Positions 5,046 to 11,967 of a DNA stretch of 11,967 bases are shown here, one piece after another; within the stretch, counting starts at the first letter, position 1; each line of letters opens with the position of its first letter. The DNA comes from CAG-390 sp045544735. Lineage in GTDB: Bacteria; Bacillota; Clostridia; Oscillospirales; CAG-272. The translations under genes were made by a program, and so were the position numbers. Below the pieces are notes generated by a model. That model worked only from the letters and a program-made list of their open reading frames with translations. It did not search any database and was not told where the DNA came from. The stretch lies in the NCBI GenBank assembly GCA_045544735.1, contig JAZPZM010000065.1:1-11967 (forward strand). The letters run 5' to 3'.

Positions 5046-5342
5046 TTATTTTCTTGATGTACCGTCTAACTCATAAGTAAAATCATCGCTTGGAATAGTT
5101 ATATGTATGGCATAACAGCTTATTTTCCCATTTGCCTCAAAGGAAATGTTTGCTGTTTGGGTCGGAAGTTTTCCTTTAATGGCAAAGTTACCGTTATCGT
5201 CAACGCATCCTTGATAGGATTCTTCCTTACCCAATATATGAATTACGCCTTGCATCAAGCGATCTTTGATCTCTACGATAATTCTTCCAACTTTATATCC
5301 GAGCGGAGTTTTCAAAACGATATTATATTCTAAAGTGTCCAT
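5046..5342 (-). CDS. Small beta-rich protein of unknown function, 98 aa
   Basis: GAGGAA lies 8 bases before the ATG. The sequence is a run of alternating strands with turns at PLGYK (14-18), DDNG and EANG, with no signal peptide or membrane helix. It recalls a family of ~90-residue cytoplasmic proteins in Clostridia with a repeated turn pattern of the type TPxGxxxG...V..DGNF, whose role is unknown; this is from memory. It sits 41 bp after a small membrane protein gene and 35 bp before the response regulator, on the same strand, so it is probably co-transcribed. Confidence 0.75.
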   Translation of the reverse strand: MDTLEYNIVLKTPLGYKVGRIIVEIKDRLMQGVIHILGKEESYQGCVDDNGNFAIKGKLPTQTANISFEANGKISCYAIHITIPSDDFTYELDGTSRK

Positions 5343-5383
5343 TGTACTGATTCCTCGGTGCTGTTCTCAAAAGATAGTCAGCG

Positions 5384-5674
5384 TCATTCTTCTAATAGTT
5401 TTATGAGTTTATCAAGTCGCCGTTTAATCAGCTTGCTAAAAACAAACCGATACAGCGGAGGAACGATTGCTAACATGAGCAATCCAACGATTGCGATTGT
5501 CAAACCTCCGTTTTTGAATGTTTCGGGGTGTAACCGCGAAAGCAGTATGCCGCCCCCAAACAAAATTGCACCCAATCCTGCGGTAGCGTAAGTAATGCCT
5601 TTGGCTATTGCTTTCGGTTTTGTTCTAAATCCGGCGCGTTTGACCAACGCATCATATGAAAATTCATTGTCCAT
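5384..5674 (-). CDS. Small membrane protein with two helices, 96 aa
   Basis: The ATG at 5674 follows GAGGACTTACAA; an upstream ATG at 5707 has no ribosome binding site. A ~25-residue acidic then basic N-terminus precedes two membrane helices (about 29-46 and 55-78) separated by a short loop, then a Lys/Arg-rich amphipathic tail that would lie in the cytoplasm. The architecture and scattered identities (GAILFGGG against GALLLGFG, and the tail after PPLYRF against YPMYNH) resemble the protein encoded at 11219-11629, so the two may be related. Function unknown. Confidence 0.7.
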   Translation of the reverse strand: MDNEFSYDALVKRAGFRTKPKAIAKGITYATAGLGAILFGGGILLSRLHPETFKNGGLTIAIVGLLMLAIVPPLYRFVFSKLIKRRLDKLIKLLEE

Positions 5675-5711
5675 TTGTAAGTCCTCGTCTGATATGCACT
5701 TGCACATTGCT

Positions 5712-5945
5712 TTAATTTATAGGAATATCCAATCTGCGGAGACGGTCAAATAAAACATCTTCCTCCGTGGGAATGTCCTCCGCTTCCTCCAAGCGTTTGC
5801 GGAGCTTTAGCATCTTCTCGTTGGTTTCGCTGATAACGTCGGCACACGCTTTCAGATCAGCGATTACATCCGATTCATCATCTATATTATGATAACCAAA
5901 TGTGAAATCAATTTGAAATAGCGAGTGAAATTTTTCTTGCCACAA
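5712..5945 (-). pseudogene. Fragment matching the C-terminus of the alarmone synthetase
   Basis: The last 47 residues match the C-terminus of the protein at 9351-10139 at 33 of 47 positions by my hand count, including KACADVI, KMLKLR, EED and the final LD-x-PI. Weaker similarity (FHSLFQI against FWASLEHQI) continues a little upstream. The catalytic synthetase motifs are missing. The only start is a TTG with no ribosome binding site, and a stop closes the frame a few codons before it, so it is probably not made as an independent protein. It reads as the remains of a second synthetase copy placed downstream of the ABC transporter, diverged enough to be old. Confidence 0.7.
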
Positions 5946-6129
5946 ACATTTGAACTATTGCTACCGAACAGCATATTGCTCTATACTTGCAAAGTAATTC
6001 TCTGGATGGCTCGTCAGATGCAATTACCTTAATCGGTTCAAAGAGTTTTAATGTAAAGATGCCTAAACAGGATTTTGCATCTGCAACACAATTATCCTGA
6101 GATAATTCTATTTGATAAAATGCACTCAC
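5908..6129 (-). CDS. Small unknown ORF after the permease, possibly frameshifted, 73 aa
   Basis: A GTG at 6129 lies 6 bp after the permease stop and has AAGGA just upstream, so coupling to the permease is plausible. The sequence has no known motif; it contains five cysteines and a hydrophobic C-terminal stretch (ICCSVAIVQMFV). Its third codon positions are A/T-rich, unlike the G/C-richer transporter genes. The end overlaps the synthetase fragment in another frame by 38 bp, so a deletion or frameshift may have joined two decayed genes here. It may not encode a functional protein. Confidence 0.4.
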   Translation of the reverse strand: MSAFYQIELSQDNCVADAKSCLGIFTLKLFEPIKVIASDEPSRELLCKYRAICCSVAIVQMFVARKISLAISN

Positions 6130-6135
6130 ATTTCC

Positions 6136-8631
6136 TTATTCCACAGCTTTGAGTGATTCTGCCATTTTGATCTTGTCTATCTGCCTACGCATAAACAGAT
6201 TGACGATTACGGCAAACAGTACGGTACACACCAACGAAAGCACATAGCTGACTGCGGTAACCTTAATGTCAAAGGCGAAGGAATCAATGAGGATCATGCT
6301 CATAACGATTCGGTGGAACAGCGTTCCAAGAGGCAGACCGATAAAGATTGCGATTACCGACAAAATGAGATTTTCACGCAGCACGTAGCTATTGGTTTCC
6401 TTCGGATAGAAGCCGAGTACCTGAACGGTGGCAATCTCACGGCTACGCTCAGCAATATTGATATTGGTCAGATTAAAAATTACGATAAACGCAAGAGCAC
6501 CCGAAAATCCAACCACGATCCAAATGATATAGTTAAGACACGAGAGTGCGTTATCTACGGTTTCCTTTGTTGCGGAAAGACGGGTTACGCTTGAGATTTC
6601 GTCCATCTCGGTCAGCCGTTCTGCGAGTGCTTCATCGTCGCCCGTCATGGAAATCAGCGCGGTGTTTGCCGTCCATTCGCCAAAGGCATCGGAGTAGGTT
6701 TCGTCATTGATGATCACATAATTGTATATGTAATTATCATAAATTCCGCTGACTTTGACCGTGCAGGTCTGCATATCGGCATTCTGAATTTCAAAGCTAT
6801 CGCCTACCGACAGACTCAGCTTTTCGGCAATCTTGGTATTGATAAGAGCCTCGCCCTTTGCAGGCATCGTAAGACCTTCGCCATCCTTGGCAAGCGTCCA
6901 GAAGTTCGATACACGCTCGGTATCGGCAAAGCTCATAAGCGTTACCGAATTCATGGTCTTATCGCCGTGCAAGTCCACTCGATTTGAGGATGCCGTCAGA
7001 TATTCGGTAATTTCCGAGAGTTCGTCAAGTTTTTCTTTGACGGCTTCTTCACTTCCGTCCTCAAAGGAGGCTTCCATATCGTATTTCTGTATTTCCTCAA
7101 ACTGTGAGCTTCCGATATTGATCATCGAATCGCGCACACCGAATGCTGTCACCACAAGTCCGGCACAACAGCCGATGCCGATCAGCATCATAAAGAGCCT
7201 GCGCTTGTAGCGGAACATATTGCGGAATACAATCTTTGAGAGAAAGGGCAAGCGTTTCCAAAGAGGCGTAATCTTTTCAAGGAAAATGCGTTTTCCGTTC
7301 TTAGTTGCCTTGGGGCGAATCAGCTTGGCAGGAACCGATATAAGTTCCTTACGGCAAGAGATAAAGGTGGCTCCAAGGATCGCGGCAAGCGAAACGATAA
7401 GTGTCATAAGCGCAAGTCCACCGCTAAACAGATACGGCATGGATGCAAAATCGTACAGGACGCTGTACGCAAACCAAAAGATCTGCGGTAATCCCCACGT
7501 GCAGACGAAAAATCCGATTGCCCAGCCGATAACGGTAGCACTTCCTGCGTAGAGCAGATATTTTGCCATAATCTTGCTGCCTGAGTAACCCATTGCTTTG
7601 AGCACGCCGATCTGTGTGCGTTCCTCATCCACCATTCTCGTCATGGTGGTGATGCAAACGAGCAAGGCAATCAGAATAAAGAACACGGGAAAGATATTCG
7701 CTACACCGCCGACAATGGCGGTATCATTCTCAAAGCTGACGTAGCCTGCGTTCTCATTTCGTGTTAAAACGTAGGTATCGGGCGCGAAAAGTCCGTATTG
7801 TTCTTCAAGAAGTGCGGCGGCGCTCTCAAAGCCCATTATTTTTGCCATCTCATCGGTCACACCGCTTTCCTCGATCAAGGATTCATAACGGTTGCTCGCA
7901 AGCTCCTTGCACAGCGCGGTTACGGCTGCTTTACGGTCGCTTACGAGATCGTCATATTCGTCGCTGTAAAGTTCAAGCTCTGCGCTATCGATCAGCGTCA
8001 AATTGATCTCGGTATAAGCCTCGGTCAAAAAAGCATCCTCGTGAACGTAGAGAAATGCGAACACCGAGCCATTGCCGATATCGGTCGTTCCTCTGTCAAT
8101 GCCGAGGTGAAGCGGAGACTGTGCAAGACCGACGATAATGAATTCCGTGCCATCGATTTGTTCGCCTACGCTTTCATCATTCTCGACAGAGAGATACACC
8201 GTTGTTCCGATGTCATCCTCATCATAATGCTTGGAATCGGCAAGACATTCGTTTTTAGCGGTCGGCATTCTTCCCGAAACCAAGGAAGGCAAATTGATCT
8301 TTTCGGTCACAGACATGAACGTAACCGCTTTTTTGTTATCTTCGTGATCTATAAGAACATTAGCACTTTTCGTGCCTTCCGCAAGCTCCACACCGTCAAG
8401 AGAGGAAAAAGCTTTTACATCGTCCTCGGTAAAGCCGAGTGTAGAGAAAAGTCTGTAATCGTAGAAATTCTGTTCATTCAGATAGATCTCTCCCGTGTTC
8501 AGCATGGAGTCGGTGGTGATCTTCAGACCCGCAAAAAAGCCCACGCTGATTGCAACGATCAAGAGAAGCGCCATATAGCGTCCGAAAAAGGTTTTGACCG
8601 AACGCCACGTCATTTTCAGTATTGCTCTCAT
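6136..8631 (-). CDS. ABC transporter permease with two FtsX modules, 831 aa
   Basis: The ATG at 8631 lies 4 bp after the ATPase stop with GGTGA just upstream; a TTG at 8655 is less likely. The protein is two tandem MacB/FtsX-type modules. Helix 1 (~15-38) is followed by a large extracellular domain of ~280 residues, then three helices (VFFILIALLVCITTM, a segment ending in FFVCTWG, and LMTLIVSLAAILG). Module two starts with MMLIGIGCCAGLVV, has a ~190-residue outer domain, and ends with three helices (IIWIVVGFSGALAFIVIF, LSVIAIFIGLPLG and VLSLVCTVLFAVIVNLF). DEERTQIGVLKAMGYS and AERSREIATVQVLGF are the paired cytoplasmic coupling motifs of FtsX permeases. Such permeases move or shear lipids, lipoproteins or peptides at the cell surface rather than importing nutrients. 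The substrate cannot be read from sequence. It forms the membrane part with the ATPase encoded just upstream. Confidence 0.92.
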   Translation of the reverse strand: MRAILKMTWRSVKTFFGRYMALLLIVAISVGFFAGLKITTDSMLNTGEIYLNEQNFYDYRLFSTLGFTEDDVKAFSSLDGVELAEGTKSANVLIDHEDNKKAVTFMSVTEKINLPSLVSGRMPTAKNECLADSKHYDEDDIGTTVYLSVENDESVGEQIDGTEFIIVGLAQSPLHLGIDRGTTDIGNGSVFAFLYVHEDAFLTEAYTEINLTLIDSAELELYSDEYDDLVSDRKAAVTALCKELASNRYESLIEESGVTDEMAKIMGFESAAALLEEQYGLFAPDTYVLTRNENAGYVSFENDTAIVGGVANIFPVFFILIALLVCITTMTRMVDEERTQIGVLKAMGYSGSKIMAKYLLYAGSATVIGWAIGFFVCTWGLPQIFWFAYSVLYDFASMPYLFSGGLALMTLIVSLAAILGATFISCRKELISVPAKLIRPKATKNGKRIFLEKITPLWKRLPFLSKIVFRNMFRYKRRLFMMLIGIGCCAGLVVTAFGVRDSMINIGSSQFEEIQKYDMEASFEDGSEEAVKEKLDELSEITEYLTASSNRVDLHGDKTMNSVTLMSFADTERVSNFWTLAKDGEGLTMPAKGEALINTKIAEKLSLSVGDSFEIQNADMQTCTVKVSGIYDNYIYNYVIINDETYSDAFGEWTANTALISMTGDDEALAERLTEMDEISSVTRLSATKETVDNALSCLNYIIWIVVGFSGALAFIVIFNLTNINIAERSREIATVQVLGFYPKETNSYVLRENLILSVIAIFIGLPLGTLFHRIVMSMILIDSFAFDIKVTAVSYVLSLVCTVLFAVIVNLFMRRQIDKIKMAESLKAVE

Positions 8632-8635
8632 TGCA

Positions 8636-9337
8636 TCACCACTCGATCTCGTCAATCGGAATCACATTTTCGTTGATCTCATTGGAGCGAATCTTTCCGC
8701 TTTTGATCTTGATGATACGGTCTGCCATCGGCGCGATTGCCTGATTGTGCGTGATGATGATGACCGTTGTTCCGCGCTCACGGCTGAGGTCGTAGAGCAG
8801 CTTCAAGACCGCCTTGCCCGTCACATAGTCAAGTGCTCCCGTCGGCTCGTCGCAAAGGAGCAGACGGGGGTTCTTTGCAAGTGCGCGTGCTATCGCCACA
8901 CGTTGCTGTTCGCCACCCGAGAGCTGTGCCGGAAAATTGTTGGCTCTCTCGGACAGTCCTACCATGCAGAGAGCTTCTGCCGCAGGGATGGGATTCTTGC
9001 ATAGCTGTGCGGCGATCTCTACGTTTTCAAGTGCCGTAAGGTTGGGAATCAGATTGTAGAACTGAAATACAAATCCCACGTCATGACGACGGTATTCCGC
9101 AAGCTCACGCTTTGAGAGCTTGGATACATCCTTACCGTCAAATTCTATCCTTCCGCTTGTGATGGTATCCATACCGCCAAGCATATTAAGGAGCGTAGTT
9201 TTGCCTGCGCCCGATGAACCAAGCAGAATACAAAACTCTCCTTTATTGATCTCAAAATCCACACCGTCAAGCGCGTTGATCTGCGCGCTGCCTGCGCCGT
9301 ATGTTTTAATTACGTTTTCAAATGTAATATAACTCAT
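8636..9337 (-). CDS. ABC transporter ATP-binding protein (MacB/LolD type), 233 aa
   Basis: The ATG at 9337 is preceded by AAGGAG at 9 bases; longer in-frame starts overlap the synthetase gene and add unrelated sequence. All nucleotide-binding motifs are intact: Walker A GSSGAGKTT (40-48), Q-loop Q92, signature LSGGEQ (139-144), Walker B LLLCDEP (159-165), D-loop ALD and the switch His at 197. The sequence FVFQFYNLIPNLTALENV is typical of the LolD/MacB/FtsE branch, which pairs with FtsX-type permeases. It lies 13 bp after the alarmone synthetase gene and 4 bp before the permease, so the three are almost certainly co-transcribed. Confidence 0.95.
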   Translation of the reverse strand: MSYITFENVIKTYGAGSAQINALDGVDFEINKGEFCILLGSSGAGKTTLLNMLGGMDTITSGRIEFDGKDVSKLSKRELAEYRRHDVGFVFQFYNLIPNLTALENVEIAAQLCKNPIPAAEALCMVGLSERANNFPAQLSGGEQQRVAIARALAKNPRLLLCDEPTGALDYVTGKAVLKLLYDLSRERGTTVIIITHNQAIAPMADRIIKIKSGKIRSNEINENVIPIDEIEW

Positions 9338-9350
9338 TTTTATGTTCTCC

Positions 9351-10139
9351 TTATCCAATCGGCATATCAAGCTTACGCAAGCGCTCAAACAAAATATCTT
9401 CCTCCGACGGCACATCCTCGGCAAGCTCGATCTGCTCACGGAGCTTCAGCATCTTTCTGTCGGTTTCGGCAATCACATCCGCGCAAGCCTTCAGCTCGTC
9501 GCAAACCACGGATTGATTGGGGATATCTTGTTTATACTTGATCTGATGCTCAAGGCTCGCCCAAAAGTCCATAGCAATCGTTCTGATTTGTACCTCTACC
9601 TTGACTTCTTTTTTCGTGTCTGCCAAAAAGACGGGGACGGAGATGATCAAATGCAAGCTTCTGTATCCGTTAGGCTTGGGGTTTTCTATGTAATCCTTCC
9701 GTGCAATCAGCGTTACATCATCCTGTTTCAAAAGAGCCTCGGCGATGCTGTAAATATCGTCAATGTACGAGCAGATCACTCGGATGCCTGCAACATCGTG
9801 TATATTATTCTCTATGCTTTCAAGCGTGAGGGGAAAATTATTTGATATGAGCTTTTCCATAATGCTTTCGGTTCTTTTGAGCCTTGTATGGATAGAGCTG
9901 ATGGGATTTCGTTTGTGCTTCAAATTAAACTCTGTGCTGAGAATATCCAGCTTGGTCTGTATCTCCTTGATAGCACAAGTATATATCATCTGCAAATCCT
10001 TGTATTCAACCATCGACCACATCATTCTCTTTGTTTGGTTGAATAGCATATTCATTGCCCCCGAATTCATAAGCATATTGCTGATGTGATCCATATCGGC
10101 AGGTCTGATCAACGCATTTTCAAAATCGTTTTGATTCAT
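9351..10139 (-). CDS. Small alarmone synthetase, RelA/SpoT-type (p)ppGpp synthetase, 262 aa
   Basis: AGGAG lies just before the ATG at 10139. The protein would transfer pyrophosphate from ATP to GTP or GDP. Key motifs are present: R86/K88 in HTRLKRTESI, IHDVAGIRV (113-121) with D115 for metal, KDYIENPKPNGYRSLH (148-163) for GTP binding, and VEVQIRT (181-187) with E182. No HD hydrolase or TGS domain is present, so it is a monofunctional small synthetase (RelQ/RelP group). The N-terminal ~80 and C-terminal ~60 residues are helical; the C-terminal helices would correspond to the multimerisation region of that group. A diverged copy of this C-terminus occurs at 5712-5945. Its place before an ABC transporter suggests a stress link, but could also be chance clustering. 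Confidence 0.92.
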   Translation of the reverse strand: MNQNDFENALIRPADMDHISNMLMNSGAMNMLFNQTKRMMWSMVEYKDLQMIYTCAIKEIQTKLDILSTEFNLKHKRNPISSIHTRLKRTESIMEKLISNNFPLTLESIENNIHDVAGIRVICSYIDDIYSIAEALLKQDDVTLIARKDYIENPKPNGYRSLHLIISVPVFLADTKKEVKVEVQIRTIAMDFWASLEHQIKYKQDIPNQSVVCDELKACADVIAETDRKMLKLREQIELAEDVPSEEDILFERLRKLDMPIG

Positions 10140-10204
10140 TTTTTCTCCTATACTTTTTAATTTTTAGTAGGCTTATATTCCTATATTTATCATATCTACC
10201 TACG

Positions 10205-11041
10205 TTACGCTTTTTCAAAGCCTACAAGTACACCGCCTTTTTCGGCATAAAAACTACATAAGCCCTTGAGTTTATGTATCTCGATGGATGCGTTTTTAAA
10301 TTTGGCAAGTATCAACTCTTTTAAGCGCATAGCCGCCGACTCATTCTGACAGTGACCGATACTAATCTTACCCGAACGAAAGCCCTCTGCCTCAAGGTCG
10401 TTGACAAGCGTTTCAAGAGAACGTATTTCACCTCTGCATTTATGCTTCGGTTCAAGAGTTCCTTCATTGCTTGCCTTTCCTACGATACATATTCCCAAAA
10501 GTCCAACGGCTTTTGCAACAATCGGAGATACTCTGCCGTTGTTGGCAAAGTTCTTCAAGGATTTCAGCATAAATACAAGTCCTGTTTTCTTCAGATATGC
10601 CGTGATTTTTTCGCAGATTTCCTCGTAGGCCATATTCTGTTCAATATATTCCTCCAACTTTTCAATCACCAAGGTCAGCTCGGGACCGGCTGAAAGCGTA
10701 TCAATGACAAATACTCGCTTTCCCTCGTTTTCCGATTCATAGATCTGCTTGGCGGTGCAAGCCGAATTATAGCTGCCGGACAGACCGCTCGTAATAGTAA
10801 CGCAGAAAACATCGTCAGCATCGCCAAAGGCGTATAGCCAATCGGATGTATTGGGACAAGAGGATTTCGACTTTCCATTGTACGTATATAGATAATTTAC
10901 CATTTCGTTTACGTCAAGTGCTTCATTGTCAATAAATTCTTTTTCAGCCGCAATTACCTTCATCGGTACACACGCAAATTCGGTATGCTTTAGTTCAAAC
11001 AGATCGCAAGATGAATCTGCAACAATTTTTATTTTTCTCAT
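10205..11041 (-). CDS. DegV family fatty-acid-binding protein, 278 aa
   Basis: The ATG at 11041 has AGGAG 8 bases upstream; the longer frame to 11095 would run through the leader. The family signatures are KIVADSSCDL at the N-terminus, ITSGLSGSYNSA near residue 83, LSAGPE, and KSLKNFANNGRVSP in the second lobe. DegV/FakB proteins bind a fatty acid and present it to the kinase FakA for entry into phospholipid synthesis; FakA is not encoded here. The length is usual for the family. It is the first gene after a promoter and a terminator, so it heads the - strand operon; the 65-bp gap to the synthetase gene shows no clear terminator. Confidence 0.92.
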   Translation of the reverse strand: MRKIKIVADSSCDLFELKHTEFACVPMKVIAAEKEFIDNEALDVNEMVNYLYTYNGKSKSSCPNTSDWLYAFGDADDVFCVTITSGLSGSYNSACTAKQIYESENEGKRVFVIDTLSAGPELTLVIEKLEEYIEQNMAYEEICEKITAYLKKTGLVFMLKSLKNFANNGRVSPIVAKAVGLLGICIVGKASNEGTLEPKHKCRGEIRSLETLVNDLEAEGFRSGKISIGHCQNESAAMRLKELILAKFKNASIEIHKLKGLCSFYAEKGGVLVGFEKA

Positions 11042-11102
11042 TGGTTTTCTCCTACTTCCATTATTGATACAGGGGTCAAACACATTTCCCATCATAGTGA
11101 AG

Positions 11103-11111
11103 ATTATAACA
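11103..11111 (-). promoter_or_regulatory. Extended -10 promoter before the DegV gene
   Basis: On the - strand the sequence reads TG-T-TATAAT, a perfect extended -10 element; no good -35 box lies at 16-18 bp, as is usual for this promoter type. The transcript would start near 11096, with a ~55-base leader to the ATG at 11041. It follows directly after the terminator at 11159-11206, so it is the likely start of the whole operon. Confidence 0.6.
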
Positions 11112-11158
11112 GTTCAATGTTCGCATAATATTTGTCTTTTGTTTTTGTTTTGTTAAAG

Positions 11159-11206
11159 CAAAAAAATTAAAGCAGCCTCGGCAAAAAATGTCTTTTCCGA
11201 GGCTGC
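11159..11206 (-). terminator. Strong terminator after the two small membrane protein genes
   Basis: GCAGCCTCGG (11172-11181) and CCGAGGCTGC (11197-11206) are perfectly complementary over 10 bp. On the - strand the hairpin is followed by TTTAATTTTTTTG (11159-11171). It lies 12 bp after the stop of the gene at 11219 and isolates it from the DegV operon. Confidence 0.9.
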
Positions 11207-11218
11207 AAATCGTTGTTT

Positions 11219-11629
11219 TTATTTCATCAATTCATCCGTCAATCGAATGATTTCCGGCGCAATTTTTTCTCTTTCTCGCTTTACAATGTGGTTATACATC
11301 GGATAAGCAAGACTTGCAAGTATTCCACCGACAAGACCGATTATAATGCCGATTACAATCGCCCAATCTCTGTATGAACCAAGAATTTCTCCTAAATTTG
11401 TCATACACATACTCATTCCAAATCCAAGTAGCAATGCACCGATGATTCCGAATACAAGAGATACCGCCTGCGCCTTTTGCGTTACGCCGGCATCAAGGCG
11501 ACGAAGTCGCTCCATTTTTGTTTCTTCTTCGGTGGCGGGACTATATTTTTCACGGATACGCTTCAGCTCTGCCTGCTCTTTCGCAGAATAGGTGTAAGTA
11601 AATCCGTTCTTCTCGTTATTGTTCTCCAT
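11219..11629 (-). CDS. Membrane protein with two helices and charged ends, 136 aa
   Basis: AAAGGAAAATAAAG precedes the ATG at 11629, and the gene overlaps the upstream one by 14 bp, so they are coupled. A ~50-residue charged, helical N-terminus (ELKRIREKY, EEETKMERLRRLD) precedes two membrane helices at about 55-79 and 88-112, then a basic, helical C-terminal tail (KREREKIAPEII). Both ends should be cytoplasmic. Small proteins of this build are common in Clostridia, usually beside the multi-helix protein encoded just upstream here; their function is not known to me. Confidence 0.8.
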   Translation of the reverse strand: MENNNEKNGFTYTYSAKEQAELKRIREKYSPATEEETKMERLRRLDAGVTQKAQAVSLVFGIIGALLLGFGMSMCMTNLGEILGSYRDWAIVIGIIIGLVGGILASLAYPMYNHIVKREREKIAPEIIRLTDELMK

Positions 11630-11967
11630 CTTTATTTTCCTTTGCTTTCAATATCTTCATTTTCTTCGTGCTTTGGACGATCATATAAATCGCCATTGTA
11701 AGCACCACGGCTGAGACTGCCAATCCTACACCACCAAGCATAAATTTTTGTGAAAGTGCATCCATCGAACCATCGTTAAAGGTTGTGAGCAATGTTGATG
11801 TTAGAGTGAGCATGGATACACAAGCAGCGGCAAAGCTGATAGCTTTGGAGGCGGAATAGACCGGGCTATTATATTTTCGATAACGGATGACATTGACGAT
11901 CGCCGTGCTAAATGCCGTAAAGGTATACGCAGCCATGGTAATTGCCGTGATCATATGATGCTCGAAG
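11616..11967 (-). CDS. C-terminal part of a multi-helix membrane protein (partial)
   Basis: The frame stays open to the window edge, so the ATG at 11954 is probably internal and the 5' end lies outside. The visible ~116 residues hold three membrane segments and the motif VNVIRYRKYNSPVYSASKAI. I recognise this from uncharacterised Clostridia membrane proteins that carry AIxNVxKYRKxxSPVxSAxKA near their C-terminal half. The protein ends in a basic tail and overlaps the next gene by 14 bp. Topology suggests an integral inner membrane protein; the role is unknown. Confidence 0.75.
   Translation of the reverse strand, partial: FEHHMITAITMAAYTFTAFSTAIVNVIRYRKYNSPVYSASKAISFAAACVSMLTLTSTLLTTFNDGSMDALSQKFMLGGVGLAVSAVVLTMAIYMIVQSTKKMKILKAKENKDGEQ

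Noticed and set aside
7798..8676. 292-aa open frame on the + strand
   Set aside because: It lies opposite the permease gene, whose frame is fully supported by FtsX helices and motifs; the antisense frame has no ribosome binding site and no recognisable domain.
8636..9439. Longer 267-aa start for the ABC ATPase
   Set aside because: The extra N-terminus overlaps the synthetase gene and is unrelated to ABC ATPases; AAGGAG supports the start at 9337.
1..11967. CRISPR array, rRNA, insertion sequence or oriT
   Set aside because: No regularly spaced direct repeats, rRNA segments, transposase, recombinase or relaxase sequences were seen on either strand.

Overview
The window looks like DNA from a low-to-moderate GC Gram-positive bacterium, most likely a gut-type member of the Clostridia. 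The reasons are near-consensus AGGAGG ribosome binding sites, vegetative TATAAT promoters, Tn916/Tn1549-like accessory genes, a small alarmone synthetase, DegV and FtsX-type transporter genes, and small two-helix membrane proteins common in that class. This placement is inference from protein style; there is no rRNA or other taxonomic marker.

Region 1 (1-1164, + strand) is the end of an operon from a mobile element. It holds the tail of an upstream gene, a 287-aa protein of a family I associate with Tn1549-like conjugative elements, and a 66-aa cysteine-rich protein, closed by a good Rho-independent terminator. Region 2 (1168-2672, - strand) is a self-contained ATPase gene (AAA domain plus C-terminal DUF4143) with its own near-perfect promoter. 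Region 3 (2724-4214) looks like the regulatory core of a Tn916-type element. A sigma region-4 protein and a sigma region-2/HTH_16 protein sit in a coupled pair on the - strand, divergent from an XRE repressor on the + strand. The 527-bp gap between them is packed with inverted repeats: a hairpin that buries the sigma ribosome binding site, a 27-bp terminator-like hairpin, two related dyads (one inside the sigma promoter), a 10-bp inverted repeat and a - strand terminator. No integrase, excisionase or relaxase lies in the window, so the element is either cut by the window edges or a remnant.

Region 4 (4284-11041, - strand) reads as one long transcription unit starting at an extended -10 promoter before a DegV protein. 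It continues through a small (p)ppGpp synthetase, an ABC ATPase, a two-module FtsX permease, a small unknown ORF, a decayed fragment matching the C-terminus of the synthetase, a two-helix membrane protein, a 98-aa beta-rich protein and an OmpR-type response regulator with an altered acidic pocket. It ends in a hairpin over the regulator's stop codon. No histidine kinase is present. Region 5 (11159-11967, - strand) holds two overlapping genes for small integral membrane proteins, the first cut by the window edge, followed by a strong terminator.

The observations most worth following are the multi-layer leader control of the split sigma module (2724-3507) and the second, partial copy of the alarmone synthetase C-terminus downstream of the ABC transporter (5712-5945). 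Everything was read by eye; no database search or folding program was run.
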